64,000 nucleotides of DNA from Chitinispirillales bacterium ANBcel5 (lineage in GTDB: Bacteria > Fibrobacterota > Chitinivibrionia > Chitinivibrionales > Chitinispirillaceae), in contig JARUKZ010000002.1 of the NCBI GenBank assembly GCA_029688955.1, forward strand, positions 1 to 64,000, read 5' to 3'. The notes under the pieces were generated by a model. The model was not told the origin of the DNA and did no database searches. It saw only the letters and a list, made by a program, of their open reading frames with translations. A program made the translations under genes and the position numbers. This document shows, one piece after another, positions 35,465 through 44,634 of the stretch; within the stretch, counting starts at the first letter, position 1, and each line of letters opens with the position of its first letter.

Positions 35465-36124
35465 CTAAAAAATGACCGGCTGAATTATCCTCTCACCGGA
35501 AAACTCCCTGTGGGCCAGAAATGAAAACAATACGCCCGGAACAATTACGAGGGCCAGAAGCACCCAGTCACTTACCACAAACAGTTCCGCTATAACAGTA
35601 TAGACTGTTATAATGACCCCCAGGATGAAAAGGTTTATAAAGTGAAGTAGTCGGGGGCTGCTTAAGCGAACAGAGAAGTACGCGCTCCCTGCAGCATTAA
35701 GGAAGGTGGCCCCGGTGTAGAGTAAAATTTCAAACACTCCAAACTGTACCCTGCCGCCGTATCCCGAAAGCAAAGCACCCCAGAGACTCGCAATAAGAGC
35801 ACACGCACCACCGATAAGAAGAGTCATAACCATAATAAAGAGCATTTTTCCAAATAGCACCGCTCCCCTGGACAATCCGGAGGTGATAAGTATTTCAAGC
35901 GAACCGCTCATGCGCTCAGAAATAAACACCGTGTTGGAGAAATTCGCGGCCACAATAACCGAGAAAAAGACAAGCCAGAACGCTCCGCCCACCATCGAGT
36001 CATCCCCGGAAGCAAACAAAAAGCTCCACGCAAGCACCAACACCGAGTAAACAACAAACACCCCTTTGTCACTTCCTGCAAAGGCTTTAAACTCTTTATT
36101 AAGTACTGTTTTTAACCCTTTCAT
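35465..36124 (-). CDS. ABC transporter permease (ABC-2 type)
   Basis: A 219-aa inner-membrane protein with about six hydrophobic segments. It has the ABC-2 layout and an SERMSGSLEILITSGLSR loop, of which ERMSGSLE is typical of ABC-2 and CcmB-like exporter permeases. It overlaps the upstream ATPase gene by 4 nt (ATGA), so the two form a coupled half-transporter pair. The substrate cannot be inferred. Similar two-gene exporters occur with gliding (GldA/GldF) and NosF/Y systems, but nothing here is diagnostic. Confidence 0.8.
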   Translation of the reverse strand: MKGLKTVLNKEFKAFAGSDKGVFVVYSVLVLAWSFLFASGDDSMVGGAFWLVFFSVIVAANFSNTVFISERMSGSLEILITSGLSRGAVLFGKMLFIMVMTLLIGGACALIASLWGALLSGYGGRVQFGVFEILLYTGATFLNAAGSAYFSVRLSSPRLLHFINLFILGVIITVYTVIAELFVVSDWVLLALVIVPGVLFSFLAHREFSGERIIQPVIF

Positions 36125-37038
36125 GCCTTCTGTCCTTGTTGAGAGGAGCCAAAAATGGTTCTGATTGAATCACTGAAGTCGTTTTTCTCTGGCCGCACCT
36201 CTTTTACCGCACACCCCTCATCCACCAGAGCTTTAATAATCTGTGGTACAGTCTGGGAATCTTTTTGCGGCAAAAACTTCCAGTAACCATCGCTGAACTG
36301 AACCTCCCTGGCGCCGTATTTTTCGATGATACTACCGATATGATCACTCCCCTGTGCATCAATGACCCATCGCTGGAGCCCGTTGGTATCATCCTGCAGC
36401 TCTTCAATTCTGCCCTCTCTGAGTAAACCAACCCTGTCACAGAGATCATCAATGGTTTCCAGCTGATGGGAGCTAATTATCACTGCAGCCCCCCTCTGCC
36501 TGGCTTCACGCACCATTGATTTTAGATGTTCGTAGGCGCTGATATCAAGACTTACCGCAGGCTCGTCAAATATACACAGCTCAGGCCATCCCATAAAAGC
36601 CCTGCACAGTCCACACTGCACTTTTTGCCCTCTGGAGAGGAATTTAACCTTCTTTTGGGTCTTAAATATTTCGGTATCACCCCAGAATCGCTCGAAATAG
36701 TGCTGCGCATCAGCCCAGCTCACCCCCCGGGCAGAAGCAAAAATACGCAGATTGTCTCTGACACTCATATTGCCGAAAAAACCATCATTTTCAAGCACTA
36801 CCCCCAACTTGGAGTAAAAGTGGGGGCTGTGTTTCCAGGGATCAAAACCAAGTACATCAAGCTCCCCCCCATCCTTTTGCAGTAACCCCAGTAAAAGTCG
36901 GATAAAGGTGGTTTTACCAGCCCCGTTAAGGCCCACAAGCCCATACACCGTCCCGCTTTGAAGCTCCAGCGTGACATCACTAATCACCCGTTTTTGGGCA
37001 AATCCCCGTGCCAGATTTTCTGTTTTTAGTATATTCAT
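36121..37038 (-). CDS. ABC transporter ATP-binding protein
   Basis: A 305-aa ABC-2-type exporter ATPase. Walker A is GLNGAGKTT, the signature is LSRGQKVQ (variant of LSGGQ), Walker B is LCIFDEPAVSLD and the H-loop is in IISSHQLE. A C-terminal domain of about 90 residues (after about 215) follows the nucleotide-binding domain, as in the CcmA/DrrA type. The ATG at 37038 gives the family-typical N-terminus MNILKTENLARGF. A GTG at 37062 would add 8 residues; neither start has a strong ribosome-binding site. It pairs with the permease downstream. Confidence 0.85.
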   Translation of the reverse strand: MNILKTENLARGFAQKRVISDVTLELQSGTVYGLVGLNGAGKTTFIRLLLGLLQKDGGELDVLGFDPWKHSPHFYSKLGVVLENDGFFGNMSVRDNLRIFASARGVSWADAQHYFERFWGDTEIFKTQKKVKFLSRGQKVQCGLCRAFMGWPELCIFDEPAVSLDISAYEHLKSMVREARQRGAAVIISSHQLETIDDLCDRVGLLREGRIEELQDDTNGLQRWVIDAQGSDHIGSIIEKYGAREVQFSDGYWKFLPQKDSQTVPQIIKALVDEGCAVKEVRPEKNDFSDSIRTIFGSSQQGQKA

Positions 37039-37228
37039 AGTGTAAAAATGCCTTTTTTTCACTCCAAGCTCAATCTTTTCCTGCTCCTAAAGCGAGCTTC
37101 AGGGAAAGAAACCGGGTGGCAAGTGGATTATGCGTGACTATTGTTTGCGCTGGGGTGAAATGTATTATTTTCTCAGCGTACTAATTACTATCGATCCAGA
37201 CGCATTTTTAGTCAGAGAATCCTTAAAG

Positions 37229-38995
37229 ATGAAAATTATAATCGCCAAAACAGCCGGTTTCTGCATGGGAGTTAAACGAGCAGTAGACCTGGCTATAGAG
37301 TATTCGGGCCAAAAAAGCAGTGACATCTACTCCCATGGCCCCCTTATCCATAATAAGCAGACCATTGATATGCTGCGCCAGCGTGGTGTAGAGACGATAG
37401 ATGAATCCACCATCCCTTCGTCTCCCTCCACCGTGATCATCAGAGCACATGGTGTGCCACCCAGTGTAGCAGCAACCTATGGCCAAAAAGGACATCAAAT
37501 CGTTGATGGTACCTGCCCCAAGGTACGAACTGTGCACAAAGTCATAGAGCGTCACAGAAAACAGGGCTACTCAATTGTGATCACCGGGGATAAGGGGCAT
37601 GCAGAGGTGATCGGGTTACTTGGTTACGCGGGAGAGGCGGGGTATCTTATAGGAAGTATTGAAGAGGTGGATTCTTTGCCGCCGCTTGAGAAAGTGTGTG
37701 TTGTTTCACAAACCACCTTTGATCGTGAGTTGTTTGATACTATAGCCGAAAAGATCCAACAGAAGTATAAAAACGGCCAGGTGATAGTAAAAAAGACGAT
37801 CTGCTCGGCCACCGATCAGCGCCAGGCAGAAACCCAAAAGCTTGCCCGTGAAGTCGACGCGCTCATTGTCGTTGGTGGTAAAAACAGTGCCAACACCCAG
37901 CGTCTGGCGAAAATATCCCGTGACTGCGGCACTCCCACTCAGGCGATCGAAACCGAAGAGGAGCTTGACTGGGACGCACTTTCTCAGTGTAACACCATAG
38001 GTGTTACCGCCGGTGCGTCCACGCCCAACTGGATGATTACACGAGTAAGAGATTACCTTCAATTCATGGACCAGACTAAAAAAAAAAGCATCTCTAATGT
38101 AAGTCTTCATCTTTTCGATATATTCGCGAATCTAAATATATTTGCTTCAATCGGTGCTGCGGTGGTTTACTACGTATCCTGTACGCTTCAGGGCTACCCT
38201 TTTACCTTTAAAGGGGCGGCATTATCTTTTCTCTATTTTCTGTCCATGTATCTGTGGAACAGCCTTGCATCAATTGAATCAACCCAGCATCACGGAATCT
38301 CCCGATACAATTTCTACAGTGCCCACAATAAGCTGGTATTTGGCATATCGGCAGCCAGTATCGTAGCGGTACTGTTTTTAAGCGCATCCATAAGTACAAT
38401 GGTTTTCTATCTGATGTTGTTCGCCACTGTTTTAGGCTTAGCGTATCACCTTACCATTGTCCCCCGTCAGTTACGTTACTTTTTGCGGTACAAAAAGCTA
38501 AAAGATATCCCTACATCAAGGGATCTCTTTGTAGCCCTTGCCTGGGCAACGGTTCTTACCTTTTTGCCTCATGTTATCAATGGTGAAATTCAGCTGAGAG
38601 CTACTTCTGTGGGTTCCTTTGTATGGATCTTTATACTGGGTTTTTTAAGGGCGCTGATATTTGACCTCAGGGATATTGAAGGTGACAGGATTATGGGACG
38701 GGAGACATTGATCACGATCGTAGGTGAAAAACGCGCCCGTAAAGCCATAAACCTTATAATTTGGGCATGTATGGCTCTTCTTCTCATTTCACCCGCGACA
38801 ATAAGCCTGGAAGCATACAGGCACCTGGGGACCGTGCGGTTTCTGTTTCAGGTACCGGTGCTTTTTTATATCGCGGCATTTTTAAGGTGGAATCCACGCA
38901 TACGATCAAACCGCTCCGCGCTGTTTAGCTTTCTTGCTGACGGACTTTTCTTTCTGGCTGGAGCGGGAGCGGTAATTGCAACCCTGCTGGTGTAA
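37229..38995 (+). CDS. ispH: IspH (HMBPP reductase) fused to a UbiA-type membrane protein
   Basis: A 588-aa fusion. Residues 1-285 are IspH, the last enzyme of the MEP isoprenoid pathway. The three [4Fe-4S] cysteines are C12 (AGFCMGV), C96 (DGTCPKV) and C192 (TICSATDQRQ), and E126 lies in GHAEVIG. Residues about 295-588 hold about eight membrane helices of the UbiA prenyltransferase fold. The second Asp-rich motif DLRDIEGD (D479, D482, D486) is intact. The first, normally NxxxDxxxD, reads N344...S348...T352, so both aspartates are lost. IspH should be active; prenyl transfer is doubtful. ATG 37229 matches the usual IspH N-terminus; an upstream ATG at 37130 adds residues foreign to the family. 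Confidence 0.85.
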   Translation: MKIIIAKTAGFCMGVKRAVDLAIEYSGQKSSDIYSHGPLIHNKQTIDMLRQRGVETIDESTIPSSPSTVIIRAHGVPPSVAATYGQKGHQIVDGTCPKVRTVHKVIERHRKQGYSIVITGDKGHAEVIGLLGYAGEAGYLIGSIEEVDSLPPLEKVCVVSQTTFDRELFDTIAEKIQQKYKNGQVIVKKTICSATDQRQAETQKLAREVDALIVVGGKNSANTQRLAKISRDCGTPTQAIETEEELDWDALSQCNTIGVTAGASTPNWMITRVRDYLQFMDQTKKKSISNVSLHLFDIFANLNIFASIGAAVVYYVSCTLQGYPFTFKGAALSFLYFLSMYLWNSLASIESTQHHGISRYNFYSAHNKLVFGISAASIVAVLFLSASISTMVFYLMLFATVLGLAYHLTIVPRQLRYFLRYKKLKDIPTSRDLFVALAWATVLTFLPHVINGEIQLRATSVGSFVWIFILGFLRALIFDLRDIEGDRIMGRETLITIVGEKRARKAINLIIWACMALLLISPATISLEAYRHLGTVRFLFQVPVLFYIAAFLRWNPRIRSNRSALFSFLADGLFFLAGAGAVIATLLV

Positions 38996-39052
38996 TTGAA
39001 AAGAGCGTTGTGTTATGGTAGAAATGAAATAATCAGATTTTACGGAGAAAAT

Positions 39053-40132
39053 ATGTCACAACAGACAATAAATTCGATAACGACCAATTTTAAGAACCTG
39101 GTTACCAATGATAAAAAGCTCAAAAACGCCTACCTGCTTGTGCATTCTGACAAATACAATATTCACCTCAATGTCGCAGAAGGAAAAACCGGATCTGTTG
39201 ACGCGACCCCCGGGCAACCAAACTATTTAGCAAGCGTTGGCAAACTGTTCACATCAACAGTGATAAGCGTTCTCTATGAAAAAGGCAAATTAGATTTTGA
39301 AGATACTATCAACAATTACCTTGATAGTAGCATCATGGACGGGCTTCATGTATATAAAGGAAAAGACTATTCTAACGAGATCACAATTAAGCACCTGTTG
39401 AAGCAGACATCGGGGTTATATGATTGTTTCTATTATATGCTGCGAAAAATCTCAAGTAATCAGGAGATGAAGGTAACTACAAGGGATGCTCTTGAGTGGG
39501 GAAAAAAGAATCTCAAACCCAAAGGTAAACCAGGACAAAAACACTTCTATTCCGACACTAACTATTATCTCTTAGGGTTAATCGCGGAAACAGTGCAGGG
39601 AGAACCCTTTTATAAGATAGTGCACCGGTTACTGTTCGATCCTTTAAAGATGAAGCATGCCAGCATGCTTGGTTTTTCCAAACCCAAAACCGCCCCCAAA
39701 GATCCGATAGCAGATTTTTATATCGGAAACACTAACTTTAAAGAGGTTGAATCCTACGGCCAGATCGATTATGCCGGAGGAAGTGTAACAGCACCTCTTG
39801 AAGAGCACCTTTTGTTTTTCAAAGCATTGGTCAATCATGAAATAATCAAAGAAGAAACTCTTAACAGGATGCTAAATGATGACGTCCCTATGGGGTTTCC
39901 GTTTGTGGGAATAAACTATGGATACGGCACCTGGAAATTCAAAACCGTTCCTTTATTGCTTTCTTCAAAATATAACTGCTGGGGCTGCGCTGGTATAACC
40001 GGCGCGTTTATGTTCTATCATCACAGAACAGATTCTTATATCATCGGTACATTCAATGATTCATCGTACCAGAGAAAAGCTATGAGTTTTATGATTTATG
40101 ATGTGATAAAGCAATTACTGAAATGTGAATAG
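39053..40132 (+). CDS. Serine beta-lactamase-like hydrolase
   Basis: A 359-aa protein of the class C beta-lactamase/DD-peptidase/esterase fold. The nucleophile motif SxxK is SVGK, in YLASVGKLFTS. The second motif, usually Y-x-N, is YSDTNYYLLG with Asp in the Asn position. A Gly-rich GCAGITGAF segment near the C-terminus takes the place of HxG/KTG. No signal peptide is seen, so it is predicted cytosolic, unusual for a lactamase but common for esterase-like members. ATG 39053 has GGAG at a good distance; the open frame extends upstream without support. The substrate is unknown. Confidence 0.75.
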   Translation: MSQQTINSITTNFKNLVTNDKKLKNAYLLVHSDKYNIHLNVAEGKTGSVDATPGQPNYLASVGKLFTSTVISVLYEKGKLDFEDTINNYLDSSIMDGLHVYKGKDYSNEITIKHLLKQTSGLYDCFYYMLRKISSNQEMKVTTRDALEWGKKNLKPKGKPGQKHFYSDTNYYLLGLIAETVQGEPFYKIVHRLLFDPLKMKHASMLGFSKPKTAPKDPIADFYIGNTNFKEVESYGQIDYAGGSVTAPLEEHLLFFKALVNHEIIKEETLNRMLNDDVPMGFPFVGINYGYGTWKFKTVPLLLSSKYNCWGCAGITGAFMFYHHRTDSYIIGTFNDSSYQRKAMSFMIYDVIKQLLKCE

Positions 40133-40327
40133 TAAGCAGGTGTAAGGTTCTCCAAAGCCTCTCTCAGCCGCACTATTGTTCAGAAAAGAACGATGCTGGG
40201 TATACCACCAACTCCATAAACAGTCGCTCTTTATGCCACACCGATCAACTCTTATCTGAAATTTTACAGGCACTCTTGTTGCTTGTATCAAAGGCCTAAA
40301 AAACGGAAACACTTCAGGAGCGCAGCC

Positions 40328-41332
40328 ATGTCCCAAGAAGTCTTTATTGTCCTCGAAACCATTGTGATGCTTTTTCTTGTAATTCTTTCGGGGCTCTTCC
40401 TTCGCAAAGGTAAAGTACTCGATAAAAACTCCACTACCCGGCTTAGTAAGTTTGTGGTGGATGTGGCGTTTCCGGCACTGGTGTTCACCTCCATGCTTGA
40501 GAGTATAGATCCTCAAATTTTGGCTCAAAGCTGGTATTTTCCCCTGGCGGGGATTGCCATACTCATCCTGAGTATGATAGTTGCCTACATTTTAACCCCC
40601 CTTTTTAAAATCGATACTTACCCCCAGCGCGGTTCAGCCGCTTTTTCCATGGGAACACCCAACTGGCTTTTTATTCCGCTTCCTGTAGCGGCAGCGCTCT
40701 ACGGAGCACGGGGAGAAACAATCGTGCTTCTGGTCAATGCAGGTGCACTGGTTGCGTTTTGGAGCGTTGGAGTATGGATGGTACGTGGGTACAAGCCCGA
40801 TTTAGCCATGCTTCGCTCAATAGTGCTCAACCCCGGGTTAGCGGCCACTGTTTTGGGGATCGTAGTGGCTCTTGTGTTTCCCGGAGCAGAGGTACTTCTT
40901 GATCCAGATGTCACAGACCTCACCGTTTTCACCGGTATTTTGAGTGTAGTTGTCCAGGCTATAGAGTTTTTAGGGGATGTTACAGTCCCTCTTTCCATGG
41001 TGGTAACCGGAGCGCTTCTTGGAGGTGCAGGCACAAAAAATCTTTTTGGCCGCGGGATCATAGTCATTTCAATTTTTAGACTATTACTTTTTCCGGCAGT
41101 CCTGATCGGGCTTTTCTATGGAGCCTCTGTGTTTGGCTTGCATTTTGACAGGGCAGTAAGTATGACTTTGATTATAATTTCAGCGATGCCGATTGCCGTA
41201 ACCTGCTCTGTTGTAGCAGAAAAGTATGAAGGGGATGAAGCTCTGGTGTCCAAAGGGATATTTATCACTACCCTCATGAGTGTTCTCACCGTTCCGCTTG
41301 TAGTGTTACTGGTGCAGTTTCTTGGGCTTTAA
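40328..41332 (+). CDS. AEC-family (auxin efflux carrier-like) transporter
   Basis: A 334-aa inner-membrane protein with about ten hydrophobic helices. The N-terminal LSGLFLRKGKVLD segment and KFVVDVAFPALVF are hallmarks of bacterial AEC permeases, which export or exchange organic anions such as malate. The duplicated 5+5 helix topology is apparent. AGGAG lies 7 nt before the ATG at 40328. The substrate cannot be deduced, and no regulatory neighbour is evident. Confidence 0.85.
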   Translation: MSQEVFIVLETIVMLFLVILSGLFLRKGKVLDKNSTTRLSKFVVDVAFPALVFTSMLESIDPQILAQSWYFPLAGIAILILSMIVAYILTPLFKIDTYPQRGSAAFSMGTPNWLFIPLPVAAALYGARGETIVLLVNAGALVAFWSVGVWMVRGYKPDLAMLRSIVLNPGLAATVLGIVVALVFPGAEVLLDPDVTDLTVFTGILSVVVQAIEFLGDVTVPLSMVVTGALLGGAGTKNLFGRGIIVISIFRLLLFPAVLIGLFYGASVFGLHFDRAVSMTLIIISAMPIAVTCSVVAEKYEGDEALVSKGIFITTLMSVLTVPLVVLLVQFLGL

Positions 41333-41346
41333 ATTGCTTTTTTTCC

Positions 41347-41367
41347 ACCTCTTTTTGGGGTATTTTT
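41347..41367 (+). terminator. Weak terminator after the AEC transporter gene
   Basis: ACCTC (41347-41351)/GGGGT (41357-41361) with a TTTTT loop, including one G-U pair, then ATTTTT. Confidence 0.4.
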
Positions 41368-41405
41368 GATTTCGAATCTATCAGTATCTATTTTGATTTA
41401 TGCGG

Positions 41406-41434
41406 TTGAACAAATGGTGCCGCTATTATATAAT
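41406..41434 (+). promoter_or_regulatory. Sigma-70-type promoter of the lamin-tail lipoprotein gene
   Basis: TTGAAC (41406-41411) and a perfect TATAAT (41429-41434) are separated by 17 nt, about 83 nt before the start codon. This is the best consensus promoter I see in the window. Confidence 0.75.
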
Positions 41435-41517
41435 GGTAGTAGAATTTTTCTATTGAAGCTGAACCCCGGGGTTTGGCGCAATAAAACTTTGATATAAACT
41501 GAGGACCTGATACACTC

Positions 41518-43281
41518 ATGCCTTTTCCTTCCTTAAAAAACGTTTATGAGAGATTTTATCTTTTGGGTTTAATTTTGTTGAGCTGTTCCAATGTTGTTTC
41601 CGAAGATATAGAGGAGATTAAGGATCCCGAAGACTTTATCCCCTACCATATATCTATAGACAGGTTTATGGTTAAACAGAACGAAACCAAACAAGACCCC
41701 GACTTTGGGAACTACAGTGGTTGGATCAAACTTTATAACCACGAAGATGATGCTGTGGATATTGGGGGTTGGATAGTATCGGGCCAACCGTTTAAGAGCG
41801 AAGCCAATGGATGGGATACACTTCCCAAAGGCACACTAATCTCGCCAAAGAGTCACCTGCGTATTTGGACTAATGGAGAAGGCGTGGTCAGAAACAGTAT
41901 TCACACCTCTTTTACCCTAAGTGAAGAGGGTGGGCAAATAGGGCTCTACGGTCCCCGGTGGGCCGATACCCCCGTTATGGATACTATTTCCTATAGCAGT
42001 GAAGATGTTGCGGCGGATATTGCCTTTGGAAGATTCATTTTTGGAGATGAGAACAGGGAGCCTCAGGACTTTATCCCTCACCGGGTCACTATCAATGAGT
42101 TTATGGTTAAGCAAAGCCAAACGCTCAAAGATCCTGATTTCGGTGACTACAGCGGATGGATTGAGCTTTATAACCATGATGATGGTGCGGTAGATATCAG
42201 TGGCTGGATAGTATCGGGGCAACCACTTGGGAGCGAATCCAATCAATGGGGTGTACTTCCCAGAGGAACAGTGATCGCGCCGGAAGGATACCTGCTTATC
42301 TGGGCCGATGGAATAAACATGGTCAAAGAAGGCATTCACACTTCCCTTACCCTAAGTGAAGAGGGTGGGCAAATAGGGCTCTATGGTCCCCAGTGGGCAC
42401 ACACTCCTGTTATGGATACGATTTCCTACAGTAGTGAAGATGTTGTGGCTGATATTTCTATTGGAAGATTTAGCTTTAGAGCTGATCATCGGGATTTTAT
42501 ACTTCCCATGAATAACCCCACCCCGGGAGAGCCTAATCGGCTCAGAAGACTGGAACTGCTCGGGTCCCATGAACTCGCTATTGAAGATCCATCGGGGCTG
42601 GATGTTGATCACACCGGCAACTATTTCTGGACTGTAAGCGATATGCCGGGGGGCAGTATATACAAAATCGATAGAGAAGGCTCAATTGTCTTAGAGCTTC
42701 AGGTTGATGGTCATGATATGGAAGGTATCAGCCAACACCCGCACAACCGTAACCTTTACGTTGCTGAAGAGCGGCTGAGAACGATAGTGGTTTATGATAC
42801 CCTCGGTACTGAGATAGAACGTTTTAAAGTGGATGTGGAGTTTCAAAGGTTAAATGATGGGTTGGAGGGTATCACCATAAACCCATTCACCGGGAATGTA
42901 TTTGTGGTGAATAAAAGATTACCAAGGGCACTTATCGAGCTTGATTTATCCAGGGAAGAGGAGTCAAGGGAACGTCTCTATGCTCCCATGAATTTAGGTG
43001 CACACAAAGATTCTGCCGGCCTAAGTCTGGCAGGACTTTTCTTTGACAGCGATAAAGAGGTGTTATGGATGATTAGTGATGAAGCACGGGCGGTGTTTGT
43101 ACTTGATCTCACCGGACGTCCTCTGGCTGTTTTTGATGCTTTCAAGCGAGATTTAGAGGCTATAGCACTACTAAGAGAGGATGAAAAAATCTATTTAGTA
43201 AGTGACAGGCTACATACTTTATTTGCCTTTCGTTTGCCCTCCCCGCTCAAAATGCTTTCTCCGCGAAGTAGCGTTGATTGA
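41518..43281 (+). CDS. Lipoprotein with two lamin-tail domains and an SdiA-regulated domain
   Basis: A 587-aa predicted lipoprotein (lipobox LLSC, C23). Two lamin-tail (LTD) Ig-like domains span about 45-180 and 185-325, each with SGWI(K/E)LYNH, DIGGWIVSGQP-like and GGQIGLYGP segments. They are highly alike even at DNA level (41917-41960 and 42350-42393 nearly identical), implying recent duplication. The C-terminal domain (about 345-585) is a beta-propeller-like SdiA-regulated/phytase-like region with SGLDVD, DMEGIS, DGLEGI and DLEAI repeats. It is expected outside the cytoplasm. Function is unknown; LTDs may bind DNA or mediate surface adhesion. It has its own promoter. Confidence 0.8.
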   Translation: MPFPSLKNVYERFYLLGLILLSCSNVVSEDIEEIKDPEDFIPYHISIDRFMVKQNETKQDPDFGNYSGWIKLYNHEDDAVDIGGWIVSGQPFKSEANGWDTLPKGTLISPKSHLRIWTNGEGVVRNSIHTSFTLSEEGGQIGLYGPRWADTPVMDTISYSSEDVAADIAFGRFIFGDENREPQDFIPHRVTINEFMVKQSQTLKDPDFGDYSGWIELYNHDDGAVDISGWIVSGQPLGSESNQWGVLPRGTVIAPEGYLLIWADGINMVKEGIHTSLTLSEEGGQIGLYGPQWAHTPVMDTISYSSEDVVADISIGRFSFRADHRDFILPMNNPTPGEPNRLRRLELLGSHELAIEDPSGLDVDHTGNYFWTVSDMPGGSIYKIDREGSIVLELQVDGHDMEGISQHPHNRNLYVAEERLRTIVVYDTLGTEIERFKVDVEFQRLNDGLEGITINPFTGNVFVVNKRLPRALIELDLSREEESRERLYAPMNLGAHKDSAGLSLAGLFFDSDKEVLWMISDEARAVFVLDLTGRPLAVFDAFKRDLEAIALLREDEKIYLVSDRLHTLFAFRLPSPLKMLSPRSSVD

Positions 43282-43319
43282 TAGCGCCTCCCGAAGAGAG
43301 AAACCATAGCTTCCACGAT

Positions 43320-43362
43320 GCCCGGGGGTCCCAGACAATTCAGAAAGATCCGGGCCTTTTTT
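43320..43362 (+). terminator. Possible terminator after the lamin-tail gene
   Basis: GCCCGG (43320-43325)/CCGGGC (43350-43355) with a large 24-nt loop, followed by CTTTTTT. The loop is long, so this is only a candidate. Confidence 0.4.
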
Positions 43363-43498
43363 CCGGGCTGGTATGAGCAATATACCTCTTCAAGCTCTTT
43401 TTCTACCATTTATCCAACCAGTGTAACTCTCCGACTGCAGCGCAGAAAACTCCTCCCCCCGAAAACCGACACAGGGGGTTCTCTTTGATTACAACACC

Positions 43499-43813
43499 CC
43501 CTGTTTTACCTGAAACATGCCCTGTTTTACCTGAAACATGCCCTGTTTTACCTGAAACATGCCCTGTTTTACCTGAAACATGCCCTGTTTTACCTGGAAC
43601 ATACCCTGTGCAGCTTGGAACATACCCTGTGCAGCTTGGAACATACCCTGTGCAGCTTGGAACATGCCCCGTGCAGCTTGGAACATGCCCCGTGCAGCTT
43701 GGAACATGCCCCGTGCAGCTTGGAACATGCCCCGTGCAGCTTGGAACATGCCCCGTGCAGCCTGGAACATGCCCCGTGCAGCTTGGAACATGCCCCGTGC
43801 AGCCTGGAACATA
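43499..43813. repeat. 21-bp tandem array C, left arm (15 units)
   Basis: The core G(G/A)AACAT(G/A) recurs from 43512 to 43806 at exactly 21-bp steps (14 steps, 15 cores). Units 1-4 carry CCCTGTTTTACCT; from unit 6 on the variable part becomes CCC(T/C)GTGCAGC(T/C)T. Change occurs block-wise, as if by unit expansion. The core is the reverse complement of the right-arm core CATGTTCC. No coding role is likely, since all frames without stops merely reflect the period. Confidence 0.95.
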
Positions 43814-43835
43814 GCACAATACGTAGCACATTGCA

Positions 43836-44151
43836 TCTGTTCCAGGTGTTTTGGGGTATGTTCCAAGATGTTTTACCCATGTTCCAAGCGTTTTGGGGCA
43901 TGTTCCAAGATTTTTTACCCATGTTCCAAGATTTTTTACCCATGTTCCAAGATTTTTTACCCATGTTCCAAGATTTTTTACCCATGTTCCAAGATTTTTT
44001 ACCCATGTTCCAAGATTTTTTACCCATGTTCCAAAATGTTTTACCCGTGTTCCAAACGTTTTGGGGCATGTTCCAAATATTTTATCCATGTTTCAGGCAT
44101 TTTCGGTCATGTTTCAGGCTGCTTTACCCGTGTTCCAGGCATTATGTATCG
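43836..44151. repeat. 21-bp tandem array C, right arm (15 units, inverted core)
   Basis: The core TGTT(C/T)C recurs from 43838 to 44131 in 14 steps of 21 bp (one step is 20 bp), so there are 15 units. The consensus core CATGTTCCAAG is the reverse complement of the left-arm core plus flank (CTTGGAACATG). The other 10 bp differ: either GATTTTTTAC or GCGTTTTGGG types. Six central units are identical and the distal units are more diverged. The arms flank a short centre with the palindrome TACGTA at 43820-43825. Confidence 0.95.
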
Positions 44152-44634
44152 TGCACTAAACGTTTTTCCCTCTTGCAAGCGGGGTTTTTATAGTGTTCAA
44201 TGGTATTACCTATTTTCAACACTACCTATACTGTCTTCAACACGACCAGCGATCGATAGGTATAACTGTCGTTGACCACTATACGGATGGCCGAAAGCGG
44301 TGCTTCCAGCTGAGGATTATATTTGCGGAAAAGATGAACAAAGAAAACAACATTGTAAATTCCATCCACACAAGACTTTTGACCCTCCCTTTACCCCCCC
44401 TCTCCCTTTCAGCGCCTCAGCGGTACGGTATTTGCTTAATGTAAGGCAAAGACTCAGCATCCTATCCGTGGATTAAAAAGGCCTTAAACCTAATTTTTCC
44501 CTTACAACAGACCCTATCACTGGTCTTCTCTCTCATTTCTGAGTCCCATTGTTCTCACTGTTAATAATTTTCGTACACAAACATAAGAATTGTTTCCCTC
44601 TCAATTTCGCTTTAAAACAAATAAGGAGGAGTTA
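44152..44634. other. Gene-free stretch between array C and the CBM21-like gene
   Basis: Mixed-composition sequence with a C-rich run (about 44380-44405). No gene with a supported start is seen. Confidence 0.5.

Noticed and set aside
36121..37062. Assignment of the ABC pair to gliding proteins GldA/GldF
   Set aside because: The motifs are generic ABC-2 exporter ones and no other gld gene is adjacent.
43499..44151. CRISPR array
   Set aside because: Units are contiguous 21-bp repeats without unique spacers, and no cas genes are nearby.
43403..44275. Several long open frames on both strands across array C
   Set aside because: A 21-bp period keeps frames open in many phases; the frames have no ribosome-binding sites and encode only overlapping heptapeptide repeats.
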